Source of the DNA: Oligoflexales bacterium
Lineage (GTDB): Bacteria > Bdellovibrionota_B > Oligoflexia > Oligoflexales > RGVZ01
Length of the DNA: 61,134 nt
NCBI GenBank assembly: GCA_947468665.1
Contig: CANILH010000010.1
Location: forward strand, 1-61,134
Reading direction: 5' to 3'
Shown here: positions 26,468 to 35,207 of the stretch, piece after piece
Numbering within the stretch: position 1 is the first letter of the stretch
Layout of the letters: each line of letters begins with the position of its first letter
Notes under the pieces: generated by a model
Databases searched by the model: none
Seen by the model: only the letters and a program-made list of their open reading frames with translations
What the model was told of the DNA's origin: nothing
Program-made: the position numbers and the translations under genes

Positions 26468-27004
26468 ATGGGTAGTATCAATCCGGAGACCATCAAGTAT
26501 AAGCCGCTGCACGACGAGGCAGAGATCAAAAAGCGCGTGCAGGAACTTGGCGCGCAGATTACGGAGGATCTTAAGGGTGAGGGTGTAGTGGTGGTTGGTG
26601 TTCTGAAAGGCGCGTTTATGTTTACGGCCGATCTTGTCAGGGCGATTAAGGCGCCGGTCATTGTGGATTTTATAGGGTGCGCGAGCTACAGCGGGACAAA
26701 AAGCACGGGTACGGTTCGCATAACTCACGATCTCTCCACTGATATCGCCGGCAAAAATGTCCTTTTAGTCGAGGATATTGTCGATACCGGACGTACTCTT
26801 GATTATCTTCTGCGAATTCTTTCCCAGCGGGGGCCAAAGTCACTGCGGCTCTGCGCGTTGCTCAATAAACCAGAAGCCCGTGAAGTCCCTATAAATGTGG
26901 ACTATCACGGGTTCTCAATATCAAATGAGTTCGTTATTGGTTACGGGCTTGACCTTGATCAGCGCTATCGCGAGTTACCTTTTATCGCTCAGGTTCAAAC
27001 CTGA
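26468..27004 (+). CDS. hpt: Hypoxanthine phosphoribosyltransferase
   Basis: 178 residues. The PRPP-binding loop V-E-D-I-V-D-T-G-R-T is at 101-110, and the preceding G-V-L-K-G-A-F-M-F and later Y-G-L-D-L-D-Q-R-Y-R-E-L-P motifs are diagnostic for hypoxanthine (guanine) phosphoribosyltransferase. It salvages purine bases to IMP/GMP using PRPP. AAGGAG stands 9 bases before the chosen ATG; a TTG two codons earlier would be too close. It probably shares a transcript with deoA. Confidence 0.95.
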   Translation: MGSINPETIKYKPLHDEAEIKKRVQELGAQITEDLKGEGVVVVGVLKGAFMFTADLVRAIKAPVIVDFIGCASYSGTKSTGTVRITHDLSTDIAGKNVLLVEDIVDTGRTLDYLLRILSQRGPKSLRLCALLNKPEAREVPINVDYHGFSISNEFVIGYGLDLDQRYRELPFIAQVQT

Positions 27005-27021
27005 GCTAAGGTCAACGTGCA

Positions 27022-27351
27022 TTAATTAAGAGTGTTGTTGTCGCGATGAGTTGAGAGTTTTTTGAGATTCGCCATCAGGGAGTTGATGCGATCAAGGCTC
27101 GCGCGGATCTTCAGAAGGCGCTCGCCAAAGTCCTCATTGGAAGTGTCAGCAGCGGATTTCGCGCCATCAGATGCTCCTGAGATTTTACCCTCATCCTGAT
27201 CTACATACAGAGGCTTGCGAGAGCGGGAAAACTCGTTCTTGACGTTTTGCTTGGTTTTGAAGGCGGAGAAGTCGACGACTTTTTTCTCAGTCGATTTCTC
27301 AGAGGATTTTTCAGAGGATTTTTCTGGGGAGTTTGATGGGATAGTAGACAT
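27022..27351 (-). CDS. Small polar protein with Ser-Glu-Lys repeats
   Basis: 109 residues, with AAGGA 7 bases before the ATG. The N-terminal 25 residues contain repeats of Ser-Ser-Glu-Lys, then K-V-V-D-F-S-A-F-K, a disordered middle, and a C-terminal helix (residues 76-100, L-L-K-I-R-A-S-L-D-R-I-N-S-L-M-A-N-L) likely to form a coiled coil. No known family. The K-V-V-x-x-F start resembles that of the gene at 27430-27645, which lies 78 bases upstream on the same strand, so the two may be related. Confidence 0.55.
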   Translation of the reverse strand: MSTIPSNSPEKSSEKSSEKSTEKKVVDFSAFKTKQNVKNEFSRSRKPLYVDQDEGKISGASDGAKSAADTSNEDFGERLLKIRASLDRINSLMANLKKLSTHRDNNTLN

Positions 27352-27429
27352 GGCAGGTTCCTTACGAGCGGCAGGTGGAAGTACAACAAAAGGTCAACAG
27401 CGGCAATGGAGAAGCGGTGCAGTAAACTC

Positions 27430-27645
27430 TTAGTTTTTGATGCGGTAGGATTTGAGTACCGACTGGTTAGCTTTGAGTCGCTCTTGACGAAGGCGTTCCT
27501 CGTTATCGCTATTTCTCTTGATTGAGTCAAAGAAGCTCTCTTCCTTGCCGTCTTTTTCCCCGGTGTCATCACCTTTCGCGTCGGCTTTCCTGGCTCCGAA
27601 AAGTGAAACAACTTTTGTATCCGTGTCTTTCGTCTGGTTCTGCAT
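27430..27645 (-). CDS. Small charged cytoplasmic protein
   Basis: 71 residues, with GGGAG 7 bases before the ATG. Highly charged, no membrane segment; T-K-V-V-S-L-F-G-A-R-K near the start and a helical Arg/Glu-rich end. A similar T-K-x-x-x-x-G-A-R-K-A stretch opens the product of 33592-33894. Function unknown. Confidence 0.55.
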   Translation of the reverse strand: MQNQTKDTDTKVVSLFGARKADAKGDDTGEKDGKEESFFDSIKRNSDNEERLRQERLKANQSVLKSYRIKN

Positions 27646-27983
27646 TAGTTACTCCCAAATTTAACAACATAATTCTCTAATTCAGATTCGGGCATCGTCC
27701 CGCCCTACCCTATATGAAGCAAGGGGTGTGCCACAAGGGAAGGCCAAAGCCTATCCAGCAGAAGTAAATAAAACCATATAATATCATATAGTTGCTCCAA
27801 ATCCCCTGCCGGCATACCTAAAGCAGTGTATGGCCGATTTACAAAGTGTCAAGGATCCTGACACATGGCCTATGGCCTATGGCGGCCTTGCCCCACTGGC
27901 AAGAGCACCATGACTCATGAGATAATCACAGGGCTTCCGGTGAAGCAATCACGCGAGGTGATTTATGCTATTAGGAGAGTCCT
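27646..27983. other. 338-base intergenic region without a gene
   Basis: No convincing gene or tRNA was seen. It holds an interrupted inverted repeat GTGTCA-7-TGACAC (27846-27864), a short tandem of TGGCCTA units near 27866-27881, and an AT-rich stretch around 27770-27790 that could carry promoters for the flanking divergent genes. Confidence 0.5.
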
Positions 27984-28505
27984 ATGCCAGCTGGCAAACA
28001 ATTGAGAGAGATGTTTTATAGAGCCTATGACGCGTCATTAATTACAAGTTTCTTGGGGCGTCTGGTCGCTATCTCGGAAAATGAACGTCGATCAGTTTCG
28101 GGGTTTTTAGGTGAGGGGATCCACTTTCAGAGCTTTGAGGTTGAGTGTTCTCCTATGCCGCTTGCCGTCAACGTTGCTAAGGCATCGTTTTCGCAGCGGG
28201 GCGAGGCAGCGATGGCTCGCTGGGAAGATGCAATCAGGAGGGCTCGCTCCCTTGAGGGAGATTCTTTGATTCCACCGATGGATGTCGTTAAGGCCAGCGG
28301 CCTGACCGCTATCGTCATGCCGAAGGGTAATCTGGTTTCCCAGGGGGGTGACCGTGTTATTGGATCGATGCTTCTTGAGACCTCCCGTGCCCTGGGTCAG
28401 GCAGGCCTCGTTCTTGATGACTACCCGCAAGTACGGGAAGCTCTCGGGGTGCCATTTATTGTGGACTGGTCGGACCTAACGTCGATCGGCAAAAACGCGC
28501 GCTGA
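27984..28505 (+). CDS. Hypothetical cytoplasmic protein
   Basis: 173 residues, ribosome site GGAGAG close to the ATG. No signal peptide or membrane segment; mixed alpha/beta with V-V-K-A-S-G-L-T-A-I-V-M-P-K-G-N and a final V-D-W-S-D-L. I do not recognise a family. It converges with the SRPBCC gene, with only 6 bases between the stop codons. Confidence 0.6.
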   Translation: MPAGKQLREMFYRAYDASLITSFLGRLVAISENERRSVSGFLGEGIHFQSFEVECSPMPLAVNVAKASFSQRGEAAMARWEDAIRRARSLEGDSLIPPMDVVKASGLTAIVMPKGNLVSQGGDRVIGSMLLETSRALGQAGLVLDDYPQVREALGVPFIVDWSDLTSIGKNAR

Positions 28506-28511
28506 TGGAAA

Positions 28512-28946
28512 TCAACCAGCATCAATAAGTTTTTGAAAACCTTCAAACATGCCAGGAAGATTGGCTTTAGCGATCTGGTCCGTGATCATGGACGGAACCA
28601 GGCCTTTGAATGTGACGTCTAATTTATATACAGCACTTGTCTCGCCGTCTCCCTTGGCGGTCAGGAGCCAGGTCCCATTGTTGCGCTTCATCAGATTGCT
28701 GTCGGTCATGGTCCACCAGATTTTTGATGGGGACTCTTCAAACATCTCGATGGTGTAGAAAAATGTTTTAACGATGTTAATCTCATAACGGACAAGGCAC
28801 TTTGCCTTGCTTCCTGCGGGTGGGGGCAGTACATCAATACCCGTAACTCCCGGAATGAACTCCGGATAGCGCTTGAACTTGCCGAGTGCTGCAAAAACTT
28901 TATTAATGTTTCCTTTAAAGACGTGGGTCGTTTCAAGCTCCGCCAT
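28512..28946 (-). CDS. SRPBCC-fold protein (COQ10/polyketide-cyclase-like)
   Basis: 144 residues from the ATG at 28946, which has AAGGAGG 7 bases upstream; the open frame extends 70 codons further without a start signal. The sequence follows the START/COQ10 pattern: V-F-A-A-L-G-K-F-K-R-Y-P-E-F-I-P-G-V early, a W-W-T-M-T strand, and a long final helix (M-I-T-D-Q-I-A-K-A-N-L-P-G-M-F-E-G-F-Q-K-L). Such proteins bind hydrophobic ligands, for example quinones or lipids. It is divergent from khpA. Confidence 0.75.
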   Translation of the reverse strand: MAELETTHVFKGNINKVFAALGKFKRYPEFIPGVTGIDVLPPPAGSKAKCLVRYEINIVKTFFYTIEMFEESPSKIWWTMTDSNLMKRNNGTWLLTAKGDGETSAVYKLDVTFKGLVPSMITDQIAKANLPGMFEGFQKLIDAG

Positions 28947-29050
28947 GGAAAGTCCTCCTTTGCATTGAAACAATAATTGTATAAACTTATAAAAGGTAAG
29001 TATATGCTGAAACTCTAATTGATGAATTGTTACTGCAAGGTGGATCTGAA

Positions 29051-29302
29051 ATGGGAAATGATACGCAGATGAGGGAATTGGTCGAGTTTGTGGCCAAGGC
29101 GCTGGTTGATGATGTGGGGAAAATTGAAATTTCCGAAGTCGCTGGAAATCAAACAAATATTATCGAACTCAAAGTCGCTAAAGAAGACATCGGTAAAGTG
29201 ATCGGCCGCCAAGGTCGCACCGCTGACGCGATCCGCACGATTCTGAATTGCGCGGCCGCCAAGCACAACAAGCGTTATATTCTTCAGATTATTGACGAGT
29301 AG
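29051..29302 (+). CDS. khpA: KH-domain RNA-binding protein KhpA
   Basis: 83 residues, the usual size. A single KH domain with the G-x-x-G loop in V-I-G-R-Q-G-R-T-A-D-A-I-R (about residues 51-63). KhpA binds RNA, usually with KhpB/EloR. The ATG at 29051 has AAGGTGG 7 bases upstream. It is often found next to rpsP/rimM, but here it precedes nagZ by 5 bases, so the two are probably cotranscribed. Confidence 0.92.
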   Translation: MGNDTQMRELVEFVAKALVDDVGKIEISEVAGNQTNIIELKVAKEDIGKVIGRQGRTADAIRTILNCAAAKHNKRYILQIIDE

Positions 29303-29307
29303 ATTCC

Positions 29308-30306
29308 ATGCGTGACGCAGCCAGTGCCGTTGTTATCGCGGCGGTGGAAGGCTTGGAGTTAACCCCGGACGAGGAGCGGTTCTTTAAAGAAGAATCACCT
29401 GCCGGGGTCACGCTTTTCAGGCGTAATTTTCCACAAGACAACTTCCAAAATGTCGCTCGATTAAACGCTTCGCTGCAGGCATCCGGCGGTTCGGGTGCGC
29501 CTCCAATGGTGATTGCTATAGATCAGGAGGGTGGTCGCGTCTCACGTATCGCGGCACCATTTCCTAATCTAGGTCCGGCTATGGCTATTGAAGATGGGAG
29601 ATTCGACCGGTCCGCGCTCACCCGGCTCCGTCAATACGGCCAGGACGTTGGGCGGTCTCTGAGGGATATTGGAATAAACGTCGATTTCGCGCCCGTTCTG
29701 GATGTCCTGACTGAGGCAACAAATCTCGCCATTGGTGATCGCTGTTTCGGTACGACTCCAGAACAGGTAACACCCCGTGCTGAGGCGTTCATGTCGGGGC
29801 TCCATTCTGAACGGGTCATGGGATGTCTCAAGCATTTTCCTGGTCAGGGTGACGCGCGGGTGGATACCCACCAGGGAACGGCCGTCATTGATGTCAGTCT
29901 TCAGACTTTGATTACCCGTGAGCTTGTGCCATTTAAGGCTCTCGCCACAAAGTGCCCTATGGTGATGATCTCGCACTCCATATTTCCTGTTTTAGACGAT
30001 CTCGAGGCTAGCCGGTCCAGGATTATAATTATGGACTGGTTGCGCGCGCGCCTTGGGTTTGAGGGAGTTGTGGTTAGTGACGATATGAACATGGGGGCTT
30101 TACCCCAGCAAATTGCTGAATGGAAAGACGTCCTGATTGACACGGTCGCGGCGGGTTGTGACGCTCTGTTGGTGTGCCGGCACCTTGACCGTTGCTACGC
30201 GGCTCTGGATGCCTTGCGTGCCGAGGCTAAAAAAAGCCCCGCGTTCTCAGCCAGGCTTGATGATGCCGCGAGACGGGTAACCTCCATGCGGCATGCACTC
30301 ATTTAA
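29308..30306 (+). CDS. nagZ: Beta-N-acetylhexosaminidase NagZ (GH3)
   Basis: 332 residues, single TIM-barrel domain as in NagZ. The GH3 motif K-H-F-P-G-Q-G-D is at 175-182, with the general acid/base His188 (D-T-H), and the nucleophile Asp258 lies in V-V-S-D-D-M-N-M-G-A-L. There is no signal peptide, so it acts in the cytoplasm on GlcNAc-anhydroMurNAc products in peptidoglycan recycling. It starts 5 bases after khpA, consistent with translational coupling. Confidence 0.93.
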   Translation: MRDAASAVVIAAVEGLELTPDEERFFKEESPAGVTLFRRNFPQDNFQNVARLNASLQASGGSGAPPMVIAIDQEGGRVSRIAAPFPNLGPAMAIEDGRFDRSALTRLRQYGQDVGRSLRDIGINVDFAPVLDVLTEATNLAIGDRCFGTTPEQVTPRAEAFMSGLHSERVMGCLKHFPGQGDARVDTHQGTAVIDVSLQTLITRELVPFKALATKCPMVMISHSIFPVLDDLEASRSRIIIMDWLRARLGFEGVVVSDDMNMGALPQQIAEWKDVLIDTVAAGCDALLVCRHLDRCYAALDALRAEAKKSPAFSARLDDAARRVTSMRHALI

Positions 30307-30330
30307 TTGTATAAAACCAAATGTGATAGT

Positions 30331-31620
30331 TCAGGAGTCGCTGTCTCCGGATATCTCGTCGTTGCAGAAGCTGTTATCAAATAGCTTCTCCTCGATGGAG
30401 GGAGTTTGCATGATATGTCCCGGCAATTCCGCGGATCTGCCCTGCTTCGCTAATTTTTTTGTGACCACGTAATAGTTGTGGGCCGCGTGTGTAAACGTCG
30501 GATCCAGCATACAGGCAGTCTCAAAACAGGCTGATGCCTTTTTTAGGTTGTGTTGCTTGTAATGGGCGATTCCGAAGTTAAACCAGACGCGGGCGCACAG
30601 CGTCTTGTTTTTGGAAAGCAGTTTAATGCACTGCCCGTACATTGCCATGGCGCTGTCGGACTTTTTTTGGCGCATCGCGATTACAGCGGCAGAGTTCAGA
30701 GTGGCGGCGATCTGCTCATCAGATGAGAAAGTCGCGATGAGATCCAGGGCGCTATCCACATCACCCTGCAGGATCATCGCCTTGGCCTGGCCGGATCTAG
30801 CACGATTATCCTCCGTATCGATGGCGAGCGCGCGGTTAAAGCGGTCAGTGGCTTCTTTAAAGCGCTCGAGATTCAGCAGACACTCACCCATGTCTACCAA
30901 GCGACCTGGATTGTACAAACTATTTTTCTCTGCTTCCTGCAAAATGTCGGCGGCCTCCTGAAACTTTTTTTGTTTCATCAGAACACGGCTTTTAATATGC
31001 AGAGCCCTCAGACTCGCTGGCGACCTATCCAATACTTTTGAGACAGCCTCCATTGCGAGATCTAAGTCACCGGACGCGATTTGTGTGTCCGCAAGCTCAA
31101 GAGCGATACTGTCATTACCAGGATCAGCCATCTGGGCAACTTTAAGCGAGGCGATCGCACCATCCCAACGCGCATCCGCGCGGTATTTTATGATCTCTGG
31201 CATGATTTCCTGGATAAGTCCCTGGTTCTGAGATCTGCTGAGAAGCGTCTGCAAATCTGATTTGATGGCGTTGAGATTAATTTCGCCAGAACGGACCTTG
31301 AGAACATAAAATTCAAGAGCAAGCGTTAAAATTTCCTTGGAGATGTCGGCGGTAACCATATAAATCGGTCTGGTCAAAATTGGGGATGCCGCCTGGGCCG
31401 CGTTAAGGATTCTAGCGACGTTCGTTAAGTCCACCGCGGCGTCAAACACAAACCATGCTTTGGCGTCACCAGCGAGCGCGATTTTGCATTGTTCCTCGTT
31501 CTCACAATGCGTCACGTTGCCAATTGACAGCTCTTTGAGCGTGTCGAGTAGTTGTCCCCGGACATTCGTATTTTGGACGAACTCGATGATCGATATGTTT
31601 TTTTCCGCGGATGGTGTCAC
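30331..31620 (-). CDS. Receiver-like plus TPR protein
   Basis: 429 residues. Residues 1-130 look like a degenerate receiver domain (strand A-W-F-V-F-D with Asp60, T90, Lys108). Residues 160-410 contain about seven TPR units, for example A-T-D-R-F-N-R-A-L-A-I-D-T-E and K-A-S-A-C-F-E-T-A-C-M-L-D-P. No output or DNA-binding domain. Same architecture as 20509-21501, but with a plausible phospho-acceptor. Probably a protein-interaction scaffold controlled by phosphorylation; the partner is unknown. Converges on nagZ. Confidence 0.72.
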   Translation of the reverse strand: MTPSAEKNISIIEFVQNTNVRGQLLDTLKELSIGNVTHCENEEQCKIALAGDAKAWFVFDAAVDLTNVARILNAAQAASPILTRPIYMVTADISKEILTLALEFYVLKVRSGEINLNAIKSDLQTLLSRSQNQGLIQEIMPEIIKYRADARWDGAIASLKVAQMADPGNDSIALELADTQIASGDLDLAMEAVSKVLDRSPASLRALHIKSRVLMKQKKFQEAADILQEAEKNSLYNPGRLVDMGECLLNLERFKEATDRFNRALAIDTEDNRARSGQAKAMILQGDVDSALDLIATFSSDEQIAATLNSAAVIAMRQKKSDSAMAMYGQCIKLLSKNKTLCARVWFNFGIAHYKQHNLKKASACFETACMLDPTFTHAAHNYYVVTKKLAKQGRSAELPGHIMQTPSIEEKLFDNSFCNDEISGDSDS

Positions 31621-31659
31621 GTCGTCCTCGTAGCGAAATAGAGAGTGAGAAGAGCAACC

Positions 31660-32976
31660 CTAAAATATTATACCGCTACTTGGTGTGGATTCAATGGTTT
31701 TACGGACCCGTATCCTCTCAATGCGGTGTCGGCTAACCTGGGAAACTTCGCAGGTGAGGGGCCCCATCGGAATGCTTTGTCCGACTTTCGGCAAGTCACC
31801 GATGGCTTGGATCATGTATCCTGCCAGAGTTTCCGCGTCATGCTCGCCGTCGCCATGAATTTGCTCAAGGTCGATATCAAAAAAATCCACGAACTCGTCA
31901 AGATTCATCAGGCCGAGGACATCATATATTCCGGGGCTGACTTCGATCACCTTGGCATCTTCCTCATCATGCTCATCCTGGATCTCACCGACAATCTCCT
32001 CCAGCATATCCTCAAGTGTAATGATGCCAGCAGTGCCGCCATATTCGTCGATTACGATCGCCATATGGCTTTTGCTGCGCTTGAGCTCTTTAAAAACGTC
32101 CATAATGAGCTTTGACTCAGGAACCTGGCGGGCTTTCCGCATTAAATGCTGAATCCTTACCGTTTGGAGTCTTTCGGGTGCCGTGGCGAACTGGAGCAGA
32201 TCTTTTGCCAGGAGAATGCCGACAACGTTATCGATGCGCTCGTCATAAACAGGAATGCGCGCGTGACCGCTCTCGTAGGCCAGTTTAACCGCCTCCCGGA
32301 GCGGGGTTTGGAGTTCAATGGCGGTCATGTCAGTTCGGGGCGTCATAATTTCGCGGACTTTGATCTCGTCAAACTCAAATACACCCGAGATCATATCCTG
32401 TTTGGTTGCCTCAAATACCCCGGCTTTCTCACCAACGTTCACCAGAAACTCCAACTCAGCCTCAGTAATCTGAGGGCCCGGTTGATGTTTACCACCGCCA
32501 AAGGCCTGGATCAGAGTCGATGCCAGGTAGCTTAGTCCCAGCACCAGGGGGTAGGTGACGCGATACCAGAAAAAGACGAACTTCATCGCCGGAACAGCTA
32601 GTGACTCCGTGTATATCTTTCCGATTGACTTAGGAATGATCTCAGAAAAAATCAATATTACGAGTGTCGTAAAACCAGTAGCTATCGCCAGCGCCTTATC
32701 GTGGAACTGGCGATTGGCAAATTCGGTAGCAAGTGCTGACGCGAGAATATTCACCGCGGTGTTAAACAGCAGAATGGTCGTGAGTACCCGCCCAGGGTGC
32801 GTGAGCCAGAGATTTAACTCTTTTACTTTATCACCCCGGATGTCGAGAATATGTTTGGCCTTAAGAGAGCCAAGTCCTGTAATCGCAGTCTCGGCACCGG
32901 AAAACAGCGCGGACACGATTCCACAGGTTATAAATCCGATAATCGACGCGGTATCGTTTGCGAACAAATCATCCAT
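31660..32976 (-). CDS. CNNM/CBS-domain transporter-like protein (HlyC/CorC family)
   Basis: 438 residues. The N-terminal CNNM domain has about four membrane segments (residues 1-160; S-A-L-F-S-G-A-E-T-A-I and F-S-E-I-I-P-K-S-I-G). A CBS pair follows (about 205-330; I-M-T-P-R-T-D-M and I-D-E-Y-G-G-T-A-G-I-I-T-L-E-D), then a C-terminal CorC/HlyC domain. The family is tied to Mg/Co efflux and not to true haemolysis. It starts 3 bases after the ybeY stop, the usual ybeY-corC order. Confidence 0.92.
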   Translation of the reverse strand: MDDLFANDTASIIGFITCGIVSALFSGAETAITGLGSLKAKHILDIRGDKVKELNLWLTHPGRVLTTILLFNTAVNILASALATEFANRQFHDKALAIATGFTTLVILIFSEIIPKSIGKIYTESLAVPAMKFVFFWYRVTYPLVLGLSYLASTLIQAFGGGKHQPGPQITEAELEFLVNVGEKAGVFEATKQDMISGVFEFDEIKVREIMTPRTDMTAIELQTPLREAVKLAYESGHARIPVYDERIDNVVGILLAKDLLQFATAPERLQTVRIQHLMRKARQVPESKLIMDVFKELKRSKSHMAIVIDEYGGTAGIITLEDMLEEIVGEIQDEHDEEDAKVIEVSPGIYDVLGLMNLDEFVDFFDIDLEQIHGDGEHDAETLAGYMIQAIGDLPKVGQSIPMGPLTCEVSQVSRHRIERIRVRKTIESTPSSGIIF

Positions 32977-32979
32977 TGA

Positions 32980-33591
32980 TTATGCGCGCCTCTTACTGGT
33001 TTTTGATGTTTTTGCTTTTTTTGATGTTTTTGCTTTTTTAAGCGCTGGAACGGCGCATTCCGACCAGGCCGCCGCCTTTGATTTGGATCCAGCGAAAATA
33101 CGCATGAGTTTTTTTTGCTCAGTGAACATCAGTTTTTTCTCGACTGCTTTCATATGATCATGCCCGACAAGGTGCAAGATCCCGTGAATCACCAGAAAAC
33201 AAACCTCCCGGTCAAGGAGTTGCCCGGCATCCCTGGCGTTGGAGGCCGCATCGGCGATAGAGATGACCACATCCCCAAGAGGCAGGGGATTCAGCACTGG
33301 AATTAATGCCGGAGGTGCTGCATGGACCTTCAGCGGGCGCTTAAAGTCATACTGCGGAAAAGAGAGAACATCTGTGGACTTGTCTTTCTCGCGGAATTTA
33401 TGGTTGAGTGTTCTCATCGCGCGCGGAGATAAAAACTGAAGGCACACCTCGTAGTGTGCCACGCCAAGGCGGCGACAGATCTCAGTGGCGATAGCCGTGA
33501 TTTTCGCCCGGTCGACATTATATGAGCGATAGGAATTCAGGACATGAACGCAGGCGATATTTTTCACTCTCAGAGTCACTTTGTTTTTCAC
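32980..33591 (-). CDS. ybeY: Endoribonuclease YbeY (16S rRNA maturation)
   Basis: 203 residues. Zinc site H-G-I-L-H-L-V-G-H-D-H with His136, 140 and 146, and the preceding T-D-V-L-S-F-P. It processes rRNA ends and takes part in ribosome quality control in the cytoplasm. It is longer than usual (about 155) because of a basic tail rich in Lys, Thr and Ser that includes an exact 18-base tandem repeat. The stop of the upstream small gene directly abuts its start. Confidence 0.93.
   Translation of the reverse strand: MKNKVTLRVKNIACVHVLNSYRSYNVDRAKITAIATEICRRLGVAHYEVCLQFLSPRAMRTLNHKFREKDKSTDVLSFPQYDFKRPLKVHAAPPALIPVLNPLPLGDVVISIADAASNARDAGQLLDREVCFLVIHGILHLVGHDHMKAVEKKLMFTEQKKLMRIFAGSKSKAAAWSECAVPALKKAKTSKKAKTSKTSKRRA
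33001..33036 (-). repeat. Exact 2 x 18-bp tandem repeat in the ybeY tail
   Basis: Two identical 18-base units (33001-33018 and 33019-33036) encode a repeated six-residue Lys/Ala/Thr/Ser block at the YbeY C terminus. Such in-frame repeats can vary in copy number by slippage. Confidence 0.9.
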
Positions 33592-33894
33592 CTAGGAGCC
33601 ACGACGGGTTGGAGCAAACGTAACGAGTTTCTCGGAATCCTCGTCATGGACTTCGTCTGATTTTATTTTCACGGAGCCTGACTTTGCGCAAAGCTCACTC
33701 AGGCCGCTGACGCGGGGAGATGGCCGCCCATCGTTGGATTTCGCGTCGAGGTCGGAAACGGAGTTTTGAGCGCGAAGCGCCGCGTCCTTGTCAGTGCGGA
33801 TGACGCGTTCAGCGAACATCAGCAGCGCGGACATTGTCAAAGGCTCGGGAGCCTTGCGCGCGCCAATGGTTCTTAATTTCGTATCTTTACTCAT
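33592..33894 (-). CDS. Small hypothetical protein upstream of ybeY
   Basis: 100 residues from the ATG at 33894; the frame extends 22 codons further but without better support. The ribosome site is weak. One helix (L-T-M-S-A-L-L-M-F-A-E-R-V-I) is followed by a polar, probably disordered tail. Its opening T-K-L-R-T-I-G-A-R-K-A echoes the small protein at 27430-27645. It ends directly at the ybeY start, so the two are likely cotranscribed. Function unknown. Confidence 0.5.
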   Translation of the reverse strand: MSKDTKLRTIGARKAPEPLTMSALLMFAERVIRTDKDAALRAQNSVSDLDAKSNDGRPSPRVSGLSELCAKSGSVKIKSDEVHDEDSEKLVTFAPTRRGS

Positions 33895-34002
33895 CTTAAT
33901 AGACAACTCGTGCTGACATTGGACTCCCGTTATGAAAGCCCACAAGCAATATTTTATCATGTTATGAACGGCTACGTGAGGATCCGGCGCAACTATCTGG
34001 TA

Positions 34003-34713
34003 TTACGAGACTGACTTAATCCATTTGCGTCCATACCAAGGAAGACCCCTCAGCTCAAAGCGCCTTAGAAAAAAGCTTGAGAAGTCATTATCACCTAATA
34101 CCGGCAATGACTTGACCTCGTGAAATCCGGACTCTTGGACAAACGAGCATGCATCGTCAAAGTAAGGCTTCTGATCCGTCTTAAGCCAGAGAAATCCATC
34201 AGAGGACAGCTGTGACCTCACAGTCGCGCAAAATTCTGGGGCGTACAGCCTGTTATGAGCGTGTCTTTTTTTGAGCCATGGATCCGGGAAAAATGTCACA
34301 AAACCGCTGACCTCGCCAGGCGTGAAAAGATCCTCAAGACCTCTGGCGTTGGCGAGAGCGACAAATATATTTTTAAGTCCGCGTTCGCGGGCCCGTTCCG
34401 CGGTCTGCACGACGCGCTTGAAAGTAATATCAACCCCAACAAATAAGACCTCCGGGCTTTGTTCGGCCATGTCACAGATCGTGTGGCCCGTGTGGCATCC
34501 GATTTCTACAATTAGAGGCTTTGCCAGGTTGTCACCAGGAATCACCGTAAACTTTGAGCGCCACTGTCCCGGGAAATCCCGAAGCGCTGGTCCAATGGCG
34601 ACAGGGAGAGTGCCGGCGGTTTGCGCGTCAACGAGTTTGGCGACGTATGCGTTGCAGTTTTTATCAAACTTGGAGACGACGTCAGCGAAAATATCGATTG
34701 AGCGAACCGGCAT
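34003..34713 (-). CDS. trmB: tRNA (guanine-N7)-methyltransferase TrmB
   Basis: 236 residues. SAM-binding region L-I-V-E-I-G-C-H-T-G-H-T (TrmB usually has E-I-G-x-G-x-G), then E-V-L-F-V-G-V-D-I, and the hallmark F-F-P-D-P-W-x-K-K-R-H with N-R. It methylates G46 in tRNA. The ATG at 34713 has AGAGG 9 bases upstream. A longer frame reaching 34860 would run into the RNase P RNA gene and is rejected. It lies 47 bases after rnpB on the same strand and may be read through from it. Confidence 0.93.
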   Translation of the reverse strand: MPVRSIDIFADVVSKFDKNCNAYVAKLVDAQTAGTLPVAIGPALRDFPGQWRSKFTVIPGDNLAKPLIVEIGCHTGHTICDMAEQSPEVLFVGVDITFKRVVQTAERARERGLKNIFVALANARGLEDLFTPGEVSGFVTFFPDPWLKKRHAHNRLYAPEFCATVRSQLSSDGFLWLKTDQKPYFDDACSFVQESGFHEVKSLPVLGDNDFSSFFLRRFELRGLPWYGRKWIKSVS

Positions 34714-34760
34714 GGAAATTCCTCTGTCGAACGGAGTTGTTTTTCGATGGTGTGTAGATA

Positions 34761-35199
34761 CCAGAAGGCACAGGACTTGGCAGTTCAGCTTTAAGCCGGA
34801 TTCTGTCATCGCCCGCGAAGCGGACGGAGACTGCCATTCATCTGGGATGATTGTTGCCAATCACCTCAAGCGACCTACCCGGGAGACGTCGAGCCGACGT
34901 TCGTTTTGGCTTGCGCCAAAAACCTTCCACTGTTTGGTCTTGCTCCGGATGGGGTTTGCCGAGCCGGCCTGTTACCAGACCGCTGGTGAGCTCTTACCTC
35001 ACCGTTTCACCCTTACCGCCGCCGTGATCGCTCACGTCGGGTTGGCGGTTTACTCTCTGTTGCACTTTCCGTCGGGTCACCCCGCCTGGCCGTTAGCCAG
35101 CATCCTGCTCTGTGGAGTCCGGACTTTCCTCGAATCGTGGTCTTGCAACCCTAACCCGCGGCAGTCCGCCGGACTGTCATTATGACCTGTGCCTTCTGA
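34761..35199 (-). ncRNA. rnpB: RNase P RNA, bacterial type A
   Basis: All the conserved blocks are present in order on the minus strand: GAGGAAAGTCCGG near the 5' side, the CACAGAGCAGG and GGCTAACGGCC region, AGTGCAACAGAGAG, GTAAGGGTGAAA, GGTAAGAGCTCACC, GGTAACAGACC, CCCGGGTAGG, AGATGAATG and finally ACAGAATCCGGCTTA. The ends are fixed by a perfect P1 helix, AGAAGGCACAGG (35197-35186) with CCTGTGCCTTCT (34774-34763). The product is the catalytic RNA that trims tRNA 5' ends. Confidence 0.97.
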
Positions 35200-35207
35200 C
35201 CCGGCGG

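Noticed and set aside
26990..27005. CAGGTTCAAACCTGA looks like a tRNA T-arm
   Set aside because: It is the end of hpt and no acceptor stem or anticodon arm can be formed around it.
28947..29156. Extended SRPBCC frame to 29156
   Set aside because: No ribosome site and covers the khpA start region; AAGGAGG marks 28946.
31645..32535. Open frames on + strand (156 and 129 codons)
   Set aside because: Antisense to the CorC-like gene whose CBS motifs are intact.
34713..34860. Longer trmB start at 34860
   Set aside because: The extra 49 codons run through the 3' end of the RNase P RNA gene and lack a ribosome site; ATG 34713 has both.
34271..35185. 304-codon open frame on the + strand
   Set aside because: It lies antisense to trmB and rnpB, with Ser/Arg-rich composition and no ribosome site; it is a by-product of those genes.
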